DNA of 64,000 nt from Malus domestica (Eukaryota > Streptophyta > Magnoliopsida > Rosales > Rosaceae): NCBI RefSeq assembly GCF_042453785.1, contig NC_091675.1, forward strand, positions 21,624,501-21,688,500, in the 5' to 3' direction. The notes below the pieces were generated by a model, which saw nothing but the letters and a program-made list of their open reading frames with translations, was not told the origin of the DNA and did no database searches. The position numbers and the translations under genes were made by a program. This document shows, one piece after another, positions 47,203 to 58,843 of this stretch. How positions within the stretch are numbered: the first letter of the stretch is position 1; every line of letters starts with the position of its first letter.

Positions 47203-48922
47203 ATGGCGACTTCTGATGTTATAGCGAATTACAAGCTCTCTCCGCCGAATACATATGGAGCCGTGGTTCTTGGCGGCACCTTTGACCGCTTACACAACGG
47301 CCATCGATATTTTCTCAAGGTCTCTTCTCCGTTTTAGTTTTAGTGTTTTCACTTTTTGGGTTTGTAAATTTTGAGATGATGAAAAATAATGGTGGTGGTG
47401 GAAACGGAACCAGGCCGCGACGGACTTGGCTAGGGATCGAGTTGTGGTTGGAATTTGCGACGGACCTATGTTGGCGAACAAACAGGTTTATATTAATCAT
47501 CCTTCAGCTTTTCTGTGATTTCATGTATTTACAGTTTAATTCCAATCTTAATCATAATTTGTTTTCAGTGTGTTTAATGTATCCATTATTTATTTTTTAA
47601 TTTTGGCAGTTTGCTGAGTTGATACAACCCGTTGAGGAAAGGATGAATAATGTTGAAAATTACCTCAAGGTATGTACTTGGAATTTTTTAATATTGATAT
47701 TGGATTTAATGTACTACTTACAAAAGAGATTTTGGGTTTGAATTTTAAGTAGAAATTAAGTGTTGAATGAGAAGATATAAACATTTGATGTAGTTAGGGA
47801 ATAAACTCGAAGAAAAATGCTTATTTACAACAATACATCTGAAATTCAACTCAAGTATTACTGAACCTCTTGAAAACATTAAATCTTTTCACTTAACCTC
47901 TTAAAATTCAATTTGTGGCTCACTTTGTGCTATACCGTTAAAGTTTGTCAAAACTGTTTACGTGGCACAGATATGACCCCCATTGTTAAGAAAAATTTAT
48001 GTATAGATTTTGAGATTAAGGACAAAGTGAGACATGAGTTGAATCTTAGCGGAGTTAAGTAACAGCTAGCAATATTTGAGTTTGAAGGAGTTAAACAAGC
48101 TCGAGTTGAATTTCAAGGAATGTAATTGTAATTAACCTTTCAACTTTAGTTCACAAAGCTATAGAAGTAAACTCACTACTTTCATATGTCTTTAATCTGT
48201 TCTCATTTTTTTCAGAATTTTTGTTTTTTTGTTTTGTTTAATGTCGTGGAATGACACTCTTAGTCCTCAAATTTTTGCCAAAAATTGCAGTCTATCTCGC
48301 AGTCGCTTGAAGTGCAAGTTCAACCTATTACGGACCCCTATGGCCCTGCAATAGTTGATGAGAATCTGGAGGCAATTGTTGTCAGGTTCGTTGCGGATTG
48401 ATTACATCTTTTTCTTTTGATCTGTGTGAACATTTCAATTCGGTTACAATGTCCCCGAGTAGCGGTTTATCAAAAAAAAATGTACATGTAACCCTCATCA
48501 CGATCGTCTTTGCTACACTCTTGAAGTCTATAAGGCGGCATAATGTGCATTTTCGGGTCTCCGTCTTACTGTTGGCAGGCGTTATTTCTTCCCTAGCTAA
48601 TTTTGTAGATTTGATTTCTGGCAGCAAGGAGACGCTAGACGGCGGACTGTCTGTTAATAAGAAGAGAGCTGAGAAGGGCCTTCCGCAGCTTAAGGTTTGA
48701 GTTGGACTTGGTTGCCGTGAACTTATCATTTTATGATATACTAATCGTAAAAATGTAGACTTCAATTTCTTTGAAAAATATTCTTTTTTAGGCCTTGATT
48801 TTTTGGGTATTCTGCAGATTGAAGTTGTAGATCTGTATTCTGGATCCGGCGGAGATAGGCCGAGTTCATCATCGTTGAGGAAGCGTGAGGCGGAGAAGGC
48901 CAAGAACTACCAGCCAGCATAA
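47203..48922 (+). CDS. COAD: Phosphopantetheine adenylyltransferase, copy 2
   Basis: Exons 47203-47319, 47414-47485, 47610-47669, 48291-48385, 48625-48694 and 48818-48922 give 172 residues; the four internal exons have exactly the lengths found in copy 1. The HNGH nucleotidyltransferase motif ([11 protein letters not shown]), [42 protein letters not shown] and the C-terminal [15 protein letters not shown] site are present. Same reaction as copy 1 (dephospho-CoA synthesis). Its N-terminus ([19 protein letters not shown]) and last exon differ most from copy 1. Introns have diverged strongly, so this duplication is older than the RER1 one. Confidence 0.94.
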
Positions 48923-49579
48923 AACCAAGTTCTTATTTCTAAAAAAATAAAACTACTCAAGTCTAATGTGTCACATTAGAAGGCTTGAGGGTGGAAAATG
49001 TATTAAATAAGATGTATAAAAGTGTATCTGTGCAGAAAATATATAGGTCGCACTTCTTCAAGAAGTTGTCTTTCTAGCAATCTTGAGTTATGATCTCCAC
49101 TTGAGAAATTAATAAAATGCTTTCAGACGAATGCTTTGCACTTCTTTCTAGCAATATTAAGTAGAGAAATGATTTCTCCAAAAAAAAAAAAAAAAAAGAA
49201 AGTATAGAAATGATTTCTACCCATTTTTACACGCTCCTGTTTTTTTTTATTTTTTATATTTCGGATTCTAATAGACCAAAATTCGTAGCTATTACTATAA
49301 GCAACTTCTTTTGGAGGATGACATCTGACCCAACTGAAGAAGCATAGCAGCTGGTGAAGCATTTGAAATGCCCATACGATACTCTGCAAAGACCTTCAGC
49401 TCCCCATCATAGCAGTGAAGCATTTGAGGCCATCTCAAGAGGGCTGAAGGGTCATGTCTAACTCTATAATCTTGCAAGAAATTATTTTCTAATGAATAGT
49501 ACCATACCATATTTTATACTATATCCAACCAAGAAGATCAAAGAGTCATGGGCCAAAGCATAGCTTTTTGACAAAAAAA
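48923..49579. other. COAD 3' flank; unassigned repeat-like segment
   Basis: 3' UTR to about 49130, then A and T tracts. The segment 49370-49412 (CCATACGATACTCTGCAAAGACCTTCAG...) has a diverged copy at 50043-50090, on the far side of the MITE. Its minus strand is open over some 70 codons in each copy but I recognise no protein. Confidence 0.4.
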
Positions 49580-50034
49580 CTCATCTCCAACCAAAATGGG
49601 CTATTTTTTAGCATTCTCAATAATTTATTATTTTAATTGAATTCATATGGTTAATTGAACTAAACTACAATATTAAAATAAGGTTTTGGACATATTTTGA
49701 GTGCCACTTGTTGCTAAATTAATAAGCCTTTGGATTTCTTATCTTTATATAATGAAAATGATGTGAAAAATTGGTAAAAAATTGAAATAAAATGATGTAA
49801 GATAGTATGAAATGGTGAAAATGATGTGAGAAATGGGGTAGAAATGACTTATGTATTTCTAGGAAAAAAATTTTTGCTAAAAAATCCAGCAGTAACCTGA
49901 CGTTAGGTAGCATCTATTTGGGCTGGGCTATAGGGCTGGCTGGCTACTCTTGGGTAGCCCTTTGGCTGGTTCTCCAATTTTTAGCATGGTGGGGCCCACA
50001 AGCCTTTTGACCTAGCCCTCGATTGTAGATGACC
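49580..50034. mobile_element. MITE related to 17629-18316 (inverted)
   Basis: Ends CTCATCTCCAACCAAAATGG (left) and, inverted, GGTCATCTACAATCGAGGGC (right). Internal sequence at 49740-49870 is the inverse of the TCTCACATCATTTTCA..CATTTC block of the first element. No clear target duplication, and the left end is imperfect. Confidence 0.55.
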
Positions 50035-51386
50035 TGAATTGCCCATTTGACATTCTGCAAAGACCTTTAACTCCCCATGATGATAAGTGTGACTATATAA
50101 TATGAATGGTAACAGTTCGGCACAGAGACATAAATGTTTGCTTAGAAATGAAATGTTCCAAATGTTCCTGTAAATTCTTGGTCCAATGGCCATTCTCATA
50201 ACCACGAAAATTAATCATATTCATAACCGCAAATTTATTAACCATCGGAGATCATCCATAATTATACTCACGGGGTAACGGATTCCCCATCAGTTAAGGG
50301 TTATATCCATTTTCGTCAATACAAAAAAAAAATATTAGTTCGGTTGACGCACTATAATTTTGTAGAGACTAATTTTTTCATTAAATATCCATCAATTTCT
50401 TGATTGTGAGACTCGTGGAGAGAGACAATAAACTTGGAACATTTTATGTTTAAATTATTAAAGTATTGAATTTAAAGCAGTGATGATGTTGGCTAATCTT
50501 CTGTATCTCTCATAAGCATCATTGAATTCTCATTGATTTGGATTCAAAACTTTGAACTTTCTCACAAAATGCAACTCCCAAAATGCAGCCCATCATCTCC
50601 AAATCCATTTCATTCAGACGGATATCTACGGTTATCGGGTTTAATTGTTTGAATTGCCACCCCATCATCTAGTATCACTAATTCATGTGTTACAATGATG
50701 TAGAAGACATGATTGATCATGGACCTAGGTTACAATATCAATAAAATATACGTGTCAAACATGAGTTCATTGTAATAATATATAGCAATGTTATTACACT
50801 GAAAACTTGCTTATGGCAAATAATTAAGAGAGTAATTAACTCCCTAGTAACTAGTCTATCGCATTAGCGGTGCCTCAAATTAATCACGTTTTATGCAGTT
50901 CCACGTGAGCTATTTACGGCTACATGAGAAAATTCAAATGTTTAATTTATAAAGATGACACATAAAGGCACGTGATTGACTTAAACAGACATGGCATGCC
51001 AGGTGCATACCCGTGAGTCTCCCTCGTCAAGAACCCTTTAGCAGTACCATTACCATATTCATTAAGCTATGCCTTTCCCTTAACGGTAAAGATTGGCACT
51101 GCATTTAGGGTTTTGGTTGGTGTACATGTAGAAGAAAAAAAATGTTCCTGTCAAAATACATCCTTTATCCATTTTACAAATCTGAAGTTTCTGAAATCTG
51201 AAATCTTGTCCCTAGTTTTAGCAATCCCAACCTTAAAGTCAGTCAAAGACAATCCGAGTCCCTTTCAGAATTTTGCTTGCAAGGTTTCATGTCCAGCACA
51301 ATTCCTACCTAATTATTAGTTAATTGAGCCAGAAGCCCCTTAACAAACTTGAAAAAACAAATGCAAATTTTGCCTCAACACATTCA
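50035..51386. other. Intergenic region upstream of laccase
   Basis: AT-rich spacer. I see no gene, no RNA gene and no bounded repeat apart from the short duplicate noted at 50043-50090. The right part probably includes the laccase promoter. Confidence 0.5.
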
Positions 51387-51394
51387 TATAAATA
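51387..51394 (+). promoter_or_regulatory. Probable TATA box of the laccase gene
   Basis: TATAAATA, 79 bases before the laccase ATG at 51473, in a suitable position for a short 5' UTR. Confidence 0.5.
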
Positions 51395-51472
51395 TTTGTC
51401 ATCTTAGTCTCCATGCCTCAGTGCCTCTTCACATAAACATTTAAGAAGCTGCGATCAAACGAGAGAATCGAA

Positions 51473-53867
51473 ATGGCTAGCAGCTGCCTCCGGAAAAGAT
51501 TTTTATGCACGTTCGTGTTTGTCTTTTGCGGTTTTCTTGGCTTAATCACTTCTCCAGCTGAAGCTGCTATTAAGAAATACCAGTTTGATGTGAGTTGTTT
51601 CCATGCATTACAAGAAACAAAGAAAAAAAAGAAGAAAAAGTAGTACTCCGTGCATTGTTTTTTATTCGATAAAATCCTCATCTGTGTGCTTTTACAGGTT
51701 CAAGTAAAGAATGTGAGCAGATTGTGCCATGCAAAACCGATTGTTACTGTAAATGGCGGATTTCCAGGGCCTACGATCTATGTCCGGGAAGGTGACAGAC
51801 TTCAAATCAATGTCACAAACCATGCTCAATACAACATGTCAATTCACTGGTAAGAATTAACCTAAACTACCAGCCTTTTTTTATCACAACCTTTTTTCGT
51901 ATCAGAGTACTAATTACCGGTTCTCCAAGAAAAATATGTTGGTTTAGCAGAAACATTTAGAGGGTTTAATTTAATCCTTTCTTTGCAGGCATGGATTGAA
52001 GCAGTACCGAAATGGTTGGGCAGATGGACCAGCTTATGTGACCCAATGTCCGATCCAGACCGGAAGTAGCTACACATACGACTTCAATGTGACAGGGCAA
52101 AGAGGAACTTTGTGGTGGCATGCACATATTCTTTGGCTAAGGGCTACTGTCTATGGAGCAATTGTGATCATGCCTAAACAAGGAACTCCATTCCCATTCC
52201 CACAGCCGTATAGGGAAACTGAGATTATACTTGGAGAATGGTGGAATGTGGATGTGGAAACCTTTGTCAACAAGGCAAACAGCTTGGGATTGCCACCAAA
52301 CTCCTCAGATGCTCACACCATCAATGGCAAGCCAGGGCCATTGTTTCCTTGCTCTGAGAAACGTAAGCAAGCCTACTTTTAAAAACTACACCAATACTAA
52401 ACCTAATCTCTAAGCTTGAAATGACGATTTTAGAACTAAAATGTTCAACCGTTTCAATAAATGGAATCAGAATTGAAGAGTATAAGTGAGGTTTTCTCAG
52501 CACATCTTGTCTTTAAAAATGACAGAACGTCCTGTACAGAGTTGAAATGCTAAAATTAAACCCTATAAAGCCAAAATGTTTAACTCCAAACCGCACCCTT
52601 CCCCCCCCCCCAAAAAAAAAAAAAAAAAATTTCTAAACACAATCACACTTTCAGCTTCAACATAAGCACAATTGCAAAAAATTGTAATTTAATTTTGTTC
52701 CATTTTCTTTGGTTTAGATACTTTTGCAATGGAGGTTGAGCAAGGGAAGACCTATCTCCTCAGAATCATCAACGCTGCTCTCAATGACGAACTTTTCTTC
52801 TGCATTGCTGGACACAACCTGACAGTGGTGGAGGTCGATGCAGTTTACACCAAACCCTTCACTACTCAAGCCATACTAATTGCACCAGGCCAGACCACAA
52901 ACGTTTTGGTCAAAGCCAATCAAGCTTCAGGCAGATACTTCATGGCTGCTAGGCCTTTCATGGATGCTCCAGTTCCCGTAGACAACAAGACAGCCACTGC
53001 CATTCTCCAATACCAAGGAGTTCTGAACACCATCCTGCCAAGCCTTCCTCAATTGCCTAACCCTAACGACACGTCCTTCGCTTTAAGCTACAACAAGAAG
53101 CTCAGAAGCCTAAACACTCCAAACTTTCCGGCCAATGTGCCTCTCAAAGTCGACCGGAAACTCTTCTACACCATTGGTTTCGGGAAAGAATCGTGCCCTA
53201 GTTGCATCAACGGAACACGATTTGTTGCTTCCTTGAACAACATCTCTTTCGAAATGCCTCAGGTCGGTCTTCTTCAAGCACATTACTTCAATCTCAAAGG
53301 GGTGTTCAAAACCGACTTCCCTGATAGGCCTTCAACTCCTTTCAACTACACTGGTGCACCACTCACAGCCAATCTTGGGACATCAACTGGAACTAGACTG
53401 AGCAAGATTGCGTTCAATTCGACGGTTGAGCTTGTTTTGCAAGACACAAATCTCCTAACAGTGGAGTCGCATCCGTTCCATCTCCACGGATACAACTTCT
53501 TTGTTGTTGGAACTGGGATTGGGAACTTTGATCCTGCCAAGGACCCTGCTAAGTACAACTTAGTTGATCCTGTTGAGAGAAATACAGTCGGTGTTCCCAC
53601 AGGTGGTTGGACTGCCATTCGGTTTAGAGCTGATAATCCAGGTAATCGCAAACTTTAATTAACATGTACCACACGACATATAGACTTGTTGGTTATTTAC
53701 CACTATAAGCTTTGGTTCATTTGTTTGAATTTTTAGGTGTTTGGTTCATGCACTGTCATTTGGAGCTTCATACCGGGTGGGGATTGAAGATGGCATTTGT
53801 TGTAGAAGATGGACCGGGATTAGATCTATCGGTCCTGCCTCCGCCTAAGGATCTTCCACCGTGCTGA
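51473..53867 (+). CDS. Laccase (secreted multicopper oxidase)
   Basis: Five exons, 51473-51589, 51698-51849, 51989-52362, 52718-53641 and 53737-53867, give 565 residues, the normal laccase length. Residues 1-~31 (hydrophobic [14 protein letters not shown], then SPAEA) form a signal peptide. Laccases oxidise phenols and monolignols in the cell wall with O2. All four copper-ligand motifs are present: HWHG (split by intron 2), [13 protein letters not shown] and [12 protein letters not shown], the last with Leu at the axial type-1 position. Many NxT/NxS sites suggest N-glycosylation. The C-terminus [10 protein letters not shown] is typical of plant laccases. Intact; the LAC4/11/17 subgroup cannot be settled by eye. 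Confidence 0.96.
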
Positions 53868-54420
53868 TGACGCTTGGACCGGGTTCAGATCAAACTGGTG
53901 ACATTGGTGTACCACCTACTTACACTTCTTGCAAAAGTTGCAGAAGTTTCTTGAGAGTAACAAACAATTATCAGTTTACGAAAATCAATTTGTGTGATAC
54001 TGATGAAAATGTAACAAATTACACCATACTATGTAACGATTGTTTTCTTTCATTATATATTTTCAAAATGATACCATTGTTTTCTTTCATTAATATTTTT
54101 AAAATAATACTAGAATCATTTATACTAGTCTCTTGCCACAAGCTTATGCTGATTGCAATTGAACTCTTGGTTATTGTACTTTTTTTTGGTCAACTTTTTT
54201 AATTGTACTTATTTTAGATATTATTGTTTTTTATTAAAATATATTTTAAAATAATGAATTGTTTTGTTTTTGGTGAATTTTTTTTTTTTTGAAATCCTGA
54301 AGGTAGAAGGATAATTTGGGTATTAGAAAGCTTCACCCTTTTTATCTTCTCTTTTTATATACTAGTAACTAGCAGAGATCCACCCACATAGTGTGTGAAC
54401 AATTTCTTTTTATTTTGTTT
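53868..54420. other. Laccase 3' flank
   Basis: Probable 3' UTR followed by T-rich sequence. A 113-codon open frame (53861-54202) overlaps the laccase stop in another frame and is not called. Confidence 0.5.
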
Positions 54421-55477
54421 AGGGTAAATCTCAGTTTACTACCCTTAAGTTTCGTGGTTTTCAATATTTAGTATATGAAGTTTTTTTCATCCTAGAGTCA
54501 TACCTAAAGTGTTAATTTTGGGACAGTCTCATACATCCGTTAGTCTGACTATTAAGTCTCCTGTTAACTGATGACGTGGCGCCCATGTAGACAATGATTG
54601 GGTGCCACGTGTCAATAAAGGTCCCATGTGGATATTAAAAAAAAAATAAATAAACATTAAAAAAAATTAAAGAATTACAAAATAAAAAAATGTCTTCTTC
54701 CTTAAGCCCCTGACCCCCCTCCCTTCTCTCCTCTGCACATCCATCCCTCCCCCTCCCTCTTCGACTCCACCTACGCACTCAACCCTCATCCTCTTCGACG
54801 GCCCCGTGAGCTCGAAGGAGCGATGATCGACTGTGCGTGGTGATACTCTCAGATCTCGGGGCGGAGATCTCGAAGCTATGGGGAGACGATACTCCCAGAT
54901 CTCGGGGCAGATATTTTGATTCCGCTGCGCGCGGTGATCGGCATCGCCTTCTCCTTAGTCCAGTTGATGTACGTTTTGCAGGTTAAGCTCTCCCCAGGAG
55001 GCCTAAGTCATCCTCGAAACTCAGCAGGAGGCTCGAGTCGTTGCTGCCAAGCGGGAAGTACTTCTCTGCATGCTGCTTGGGAACTGGAGTTAGTTTGATT
55101 CGTTGGGGTCGACGATGTCGTGGTGGTTGAGGTTGAAATTGAGGGTGGCGGTGGGGGTATGGAAATGGGTGGGGGACATGGGGAAGACGAAGGGGTTCTG
55201 CACTTTTTTATTTTTTATTTTTATTTTTTATTAATTTAATTTTTTTAATTTTTTTGAATTTTTAATATTGACATGGAACCTTAATTGACACGTGGTGCCT
55301 AATCATTGTCTACATGTACGCCACATCATCAGTTAACGGGAGACTTAACGGCCAGACTAACGGATGTATGAGACTGTCCCAAAATTAACACTTTAGGTAT
55401 GACTCTGGGACGAAAACAATTTTATGTACTAAATGTTGAAAACCACGAAACTTGAGGGTAGTAAACTGAGATTTATC
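54421..55477. mobile_element. Long-TIR DNA element (MULE-like), GC-rich cargo
   Basis: 1057 bp with inverted termini of about 200 bp: left AAATCTCAGTTTACTACCCT... (54421-~54625), right inverted copy (~55260-55477). Both include GACAGTCTCATACATCCGTT and GTTAACTGATGACGTGGCG-like phrases. Flanks share a T-rich near-match (TTTTATTTT), compatible with a 9-bp duplication but not decisive in such sequence. The middle (54700-55190) is much more GC-rich than its arms and gene-like, so a captured fragment is possible; no transposase is encoded. Confidence 0.7.
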
Positions 55478-55867
55478 ATTTTTATTTTATTTTTTATTAT
55501 GAAGTGTGATTAGTTTTTAAAATAAAAAAAATTAGTTTATGAATTGGGATAATAAGCCTTTTTTCTATTATTTAATTTTATTCTAAATTTTAAAATAGAG
55601 CATGCTATACTAACCTGACTGTGAGGTTGTTGTAAAAAAAGAAAAATTTACAAGAAAAAGTTACATTCATATAATTACTAAATTGCCCATATTTTTTATT
55701 TTGTTCAATTTTAATGAGGGAGTTAAAATAGTAATTTCATAGAATCTTGGTTGACAACCACGGTTCTATTAATAAGTAGTTTAGATATAGATAAACAATA
55801 AAATGTGCCCACTGCATGGGATTCTTTTAGTTTTCAGAATTTTTAATTATTTTCTTTTAACTCAATA
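55478..55867. other. AT-rich spacer
   Basis: No gene or bounded element recognised. It lies between the long-TIR element and the nested retroelements. Confidence 0.45.
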
Positions 55868-56645
55868 TTGACACACCCCGACCCGAAAAGTCCACCTGGA
55901 CTCTGAATCAAGATGTGCTGGTCGACAACAAGAGGGTGACGAAGCCATAAAGTGAAGTGATGTGGAAAATGTGAATAAATTTAAACCTAAAAGTGCCTAA
56001 ATATAAGAGTACGCTTGTGAGCGGGAATGAACCCATTTCACATGTATAGTATGAAAGTACTTACTGTAGCCTGCAATATTTCAAGAATTCAATACGTCAC
56101 AATATATTTCGTAAAGAACCATCTAACGTTCGACAGTCACATAATCTCACATAAACAAACGTATCATATCGAGTGCTCATCGACATATGCTGACACACGA
56201 GTTCATGCAGAGGTATTCTGACATGAACATGACTGGGTGTAATAATGATTTACGCTTTAGTACTATAATCATGTGAAGACTGGCGCTATACGCAGCATAT
56301 ACGAGTCTTGATTGCCTATAACAATCTAGTACAAAAATGGCACCTACAATGAATCCAAAGTGAGTGTACGGTGTGATGTGCACATGCACGTGAAAAACTG
56401 GCCCTGGCCCCGGGCGAGTACTAACACCGGTGCAGCAATGATGAGTAGATAATGTAAATATGATCATGCCACAGTAATTCAATAATTCTAGTCAATATAA
56501 TACCATTCATAACCATAAATATAATTAAGGCACCCCCTTATAGTAAGCTTACATGTGCATCTCGTAAGATTATTTCATAATTTCCTAACAATAAGACATT
56601 TCTTATAAACATTAATTTAATTATGGCAATCATGTAGAAAATTCA

Positions 56646-56682
<37 letters not shown>

Positions 56683-57147
56683 AAACTAACCAATACATAT
56701 ATATATACACACACACACTATATAAAAGAAAAGACCAACTCATAAGTCATGTCATCGAGTTGAACTTGCCTCATGGGCATCGAACATCCTTGCGATGCTT
56801 TTCACCTTGAAGCGAGACCATTTACGTAAATATAACATATTAACATAATTAGGCATTTTCGTACAAAGTACGGCTAATAAAAGAACTATTTTAAAATGGT
56901 CGAATTTTAGAAAACGGATGGCGGATTCAGATTCGGCATGTCGAGAAACCAAAGGAGGGACCTCGGGGTTCCTCTACGCTTCACTGCATGCGTCGAGTTG
57001 GCTTGCCAAAAAGTTCACCGAAAAAGTCGTCAGCACCACAGTACCTTTGACGAAAGCGCGTGTGCTCCACGCGCGGGTCATGCACCGGCCCAGGAAACTG
57101 AAACTGGGTCCGGGTTAGATCTGGGATTGGGTTGTTGAGTTAGCTCT
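55868..57147 (-). mobile_element. Gypsy-type LTR segment, interrupted
   Basis: Starts TGACACACCCCGACCCG; its first ~170 bp are the inverse of the end of the LTR remnant at 15232-17366, so it is the same family in minus orientation. It runs into the Cassandra cluster at 57148. A later piece of similar LTR interior (GGGTTTCAGGCCGTAGG..., GCCGGAGCTTTCCAAGC) reappears at 58582-58843, consistent with Cassandra having inserted into it. TA and CA runs lie at 56649-56720. No coding domain. Confidence 0.6.
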
Positions 57148-58581
57148 TGTCACATCCCGGGCTCGACTCCACCGTAGCACGATATTGTCCGCTTTGGGCC
57201 CCGACCACGCCCTCACGGTTTTGTTTCTGGGAACTCACACGAGAGCTTCCCAGTGGGTCACCTATCTTGCGATTGCTCTCGCTGCGATCTCGTTTAACTT
57301 CGGAGTTCCGATAGAACCCGAAGCCAGTGAGCTCCCAAAAGGCTTCATGGTATAGGAGGTCAGCATGTACATATAAGGCATATTATCCCCTCTCCGTTGG
57401 TCGATGTGAGATGTTACAATCCACCCCCCTTAGGGGCCCGACGTCCTCGTCGGGACACTCGCACCACACGGCAGAGTGGCTCTGATACCATTCTGTCACA
57501 TCTCAGTCTCGACTTTGTCGTAGCACGATATTGTCCACTTTGAGCCACACCCTCACGATTTTGTTTTTAGGAACTCACTAGCAACTTCCCAGTGGGTCAC
57601 CCATCCTGGGATTGCTCTAGCCCAAACTCGCTTAACTTCGGAGTTCCAATGGAATCTAAAGCCAGTGAGTCCCCAAAAGGCCTCGTGTTATATAAGGTGG
57701 GCATGTACATATAAGGCACATCACCCCCTCTCTGTTGGTCGATGTGGGATGTTTCAATCCACCCCTTAGGGACCTGACGTCCTCGTCGGCACATATCCGG
57801 CCATGGATTGGCTCTGATACCAAATTATCACATCCCGACCCGGAATGTCCACTAGGACTCCGAATCGAGCTGTGCTGGCCGACACCTGGAAGGTGACGAC
57901 GCCATAAAGTGTGATTATGTGGGAAAATGTGAATAAATTTAAACCTAAGAGTGTCACATCCTAGCCCAGGCCCCCACCACATCCCGGGCTCGACTCCGCC
58001 CTAGCACGATATTGTCCACTTTGGGCCCTGACCATGCCCTCACGGTTTTGTTTCTGGGACCTCATACGAGAACTTCCCAGTGGTTCACCCATCATGGGAT
58101 AGCTCTCGCGCGAACTCGCTTAACTTTGGAGTTTCGACGGAATCCGAAGCCAGTGAGCTTCCAAAAGGCCTCGTGCTAGGTAGAGATAGGAATATACATA
58201 TAAGGCTTACATGATCCACACCCTGGGCGATGTGGGATGTTACAATCCACCCTTTTAGGGCCCGACATCCTCGTCGGCACACTTCCGGCCAGGGATTGAC
58301 TCTGATACCAAATTGTCACACCCGAGCTTGACTCCACCCTAGCACGATATTGTCTGCTTTGGGCCCCGACCACACCCTCACGATTTTGTTTCTAGGGACT
58401 CACACGAGAACTTCCCAGTGGGTCACCTATCCTAGGATTGCTCTCGCTGCGATCTCGCTTAACTTCGGAGTTCTGATGGAACCTAAAGCCAATGAGCTCC
58501 CAAAATGCCTTATGCTAGGAAGTGAGCATGTACATATAAGACACATCACCCCCTTTCCGTTGGTTGATGTGGAATGTTACA
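57148..58581 (-). mobile_element. Tandem cluster of Cassandra TRIM elements
   Basis: Four related LTRs on the minus strand, 57148-57418, 57494-57756, about 57978-58244 and 58314-58581 (roughly 265 bp each), are separated by very short interiors (about 69-75 bp) that hold a Met-tRNA primer site (TGGTATCAGAGCC, seen inverted as GGCTCTGATACCA) and a purine-rich tract. Each LTR contains a stretch like the 3' two-thirds of 5S rRNA. A 126-bp fragment of the Gypsy LTR family (57828-57953) interrupts the array. There is no coding capacity, as normal for this terminal-repeat-in-miniature family. Confidence 0.88.
57240..57326 (-). repeat. 5S rRNA-like segment of a Cassandra LTR
   Basis: Inverted, it reads like 5S rRNA: ACTCCGAAGTTAA(G/A)CG, then a GAGAGCAATC-type loop, then GGTGACCCACTGGGAAG. 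Equivalent segments lie at about 57572-57660, 58068-58150 and 58403-58490. These are retroelement-borne, not 5S genes. Confidence 0.85.
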
Positions 58582-58843
58582 ACTCTGGCCTACATGGGTT
58601 GGATTGGGTTGATAGGCCAAGGGTAATTGGATTGGGCCCAGTAATTGGGTTAGGCCAGTTTTGGGTTGTGGATCGGGTCGACCGGGTTTCAGGCCGTAGG
58701 TCAGCCGGATTCCATGAAGAAGAAAGCCGGAGCTTTCCAAGCTTCGATCATCACCAAATCTTAACGAAAACTAATCATTCTATATACCAAAATGAAGCCT
58801 AAGGAACAAGGATTTGAAATGTACCATTAGTTTTGTCGATCGT
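58582..58843 (-). mobile_element. Gypsy LTR interior fragment
   Basis: GGGTTGGATTGGG-rich sequence and a GCCGGAGCTTTCC..AAATGAAGCCTAAGGAACAA stretch resemble 60541-60735 of the neighbouring LTR. It is probably the other side of the LTR interrupted at 57147, and is cut at 58844 by the next LTR. Confidence 0.45.

Noticed and set aside
49370-50220. Gene fragment on the minus strand on both sides of a MITE
   Set aside because: The two similar stretches are open for about 70 codons but I recognise no protein, so they are only noted as a repeated segment.
53861-54202. 113-codon open frame after laccase
   Set aside because: It overlaps the laccase stop in another frame and is mostly AT-rich 3' sequence.
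57240-58490. 5S rRNA genes
   Set aside because: Only part of the 5S sequence is present and each copy lies inside a Cassandra LTR with primer site and purine tract nearby.
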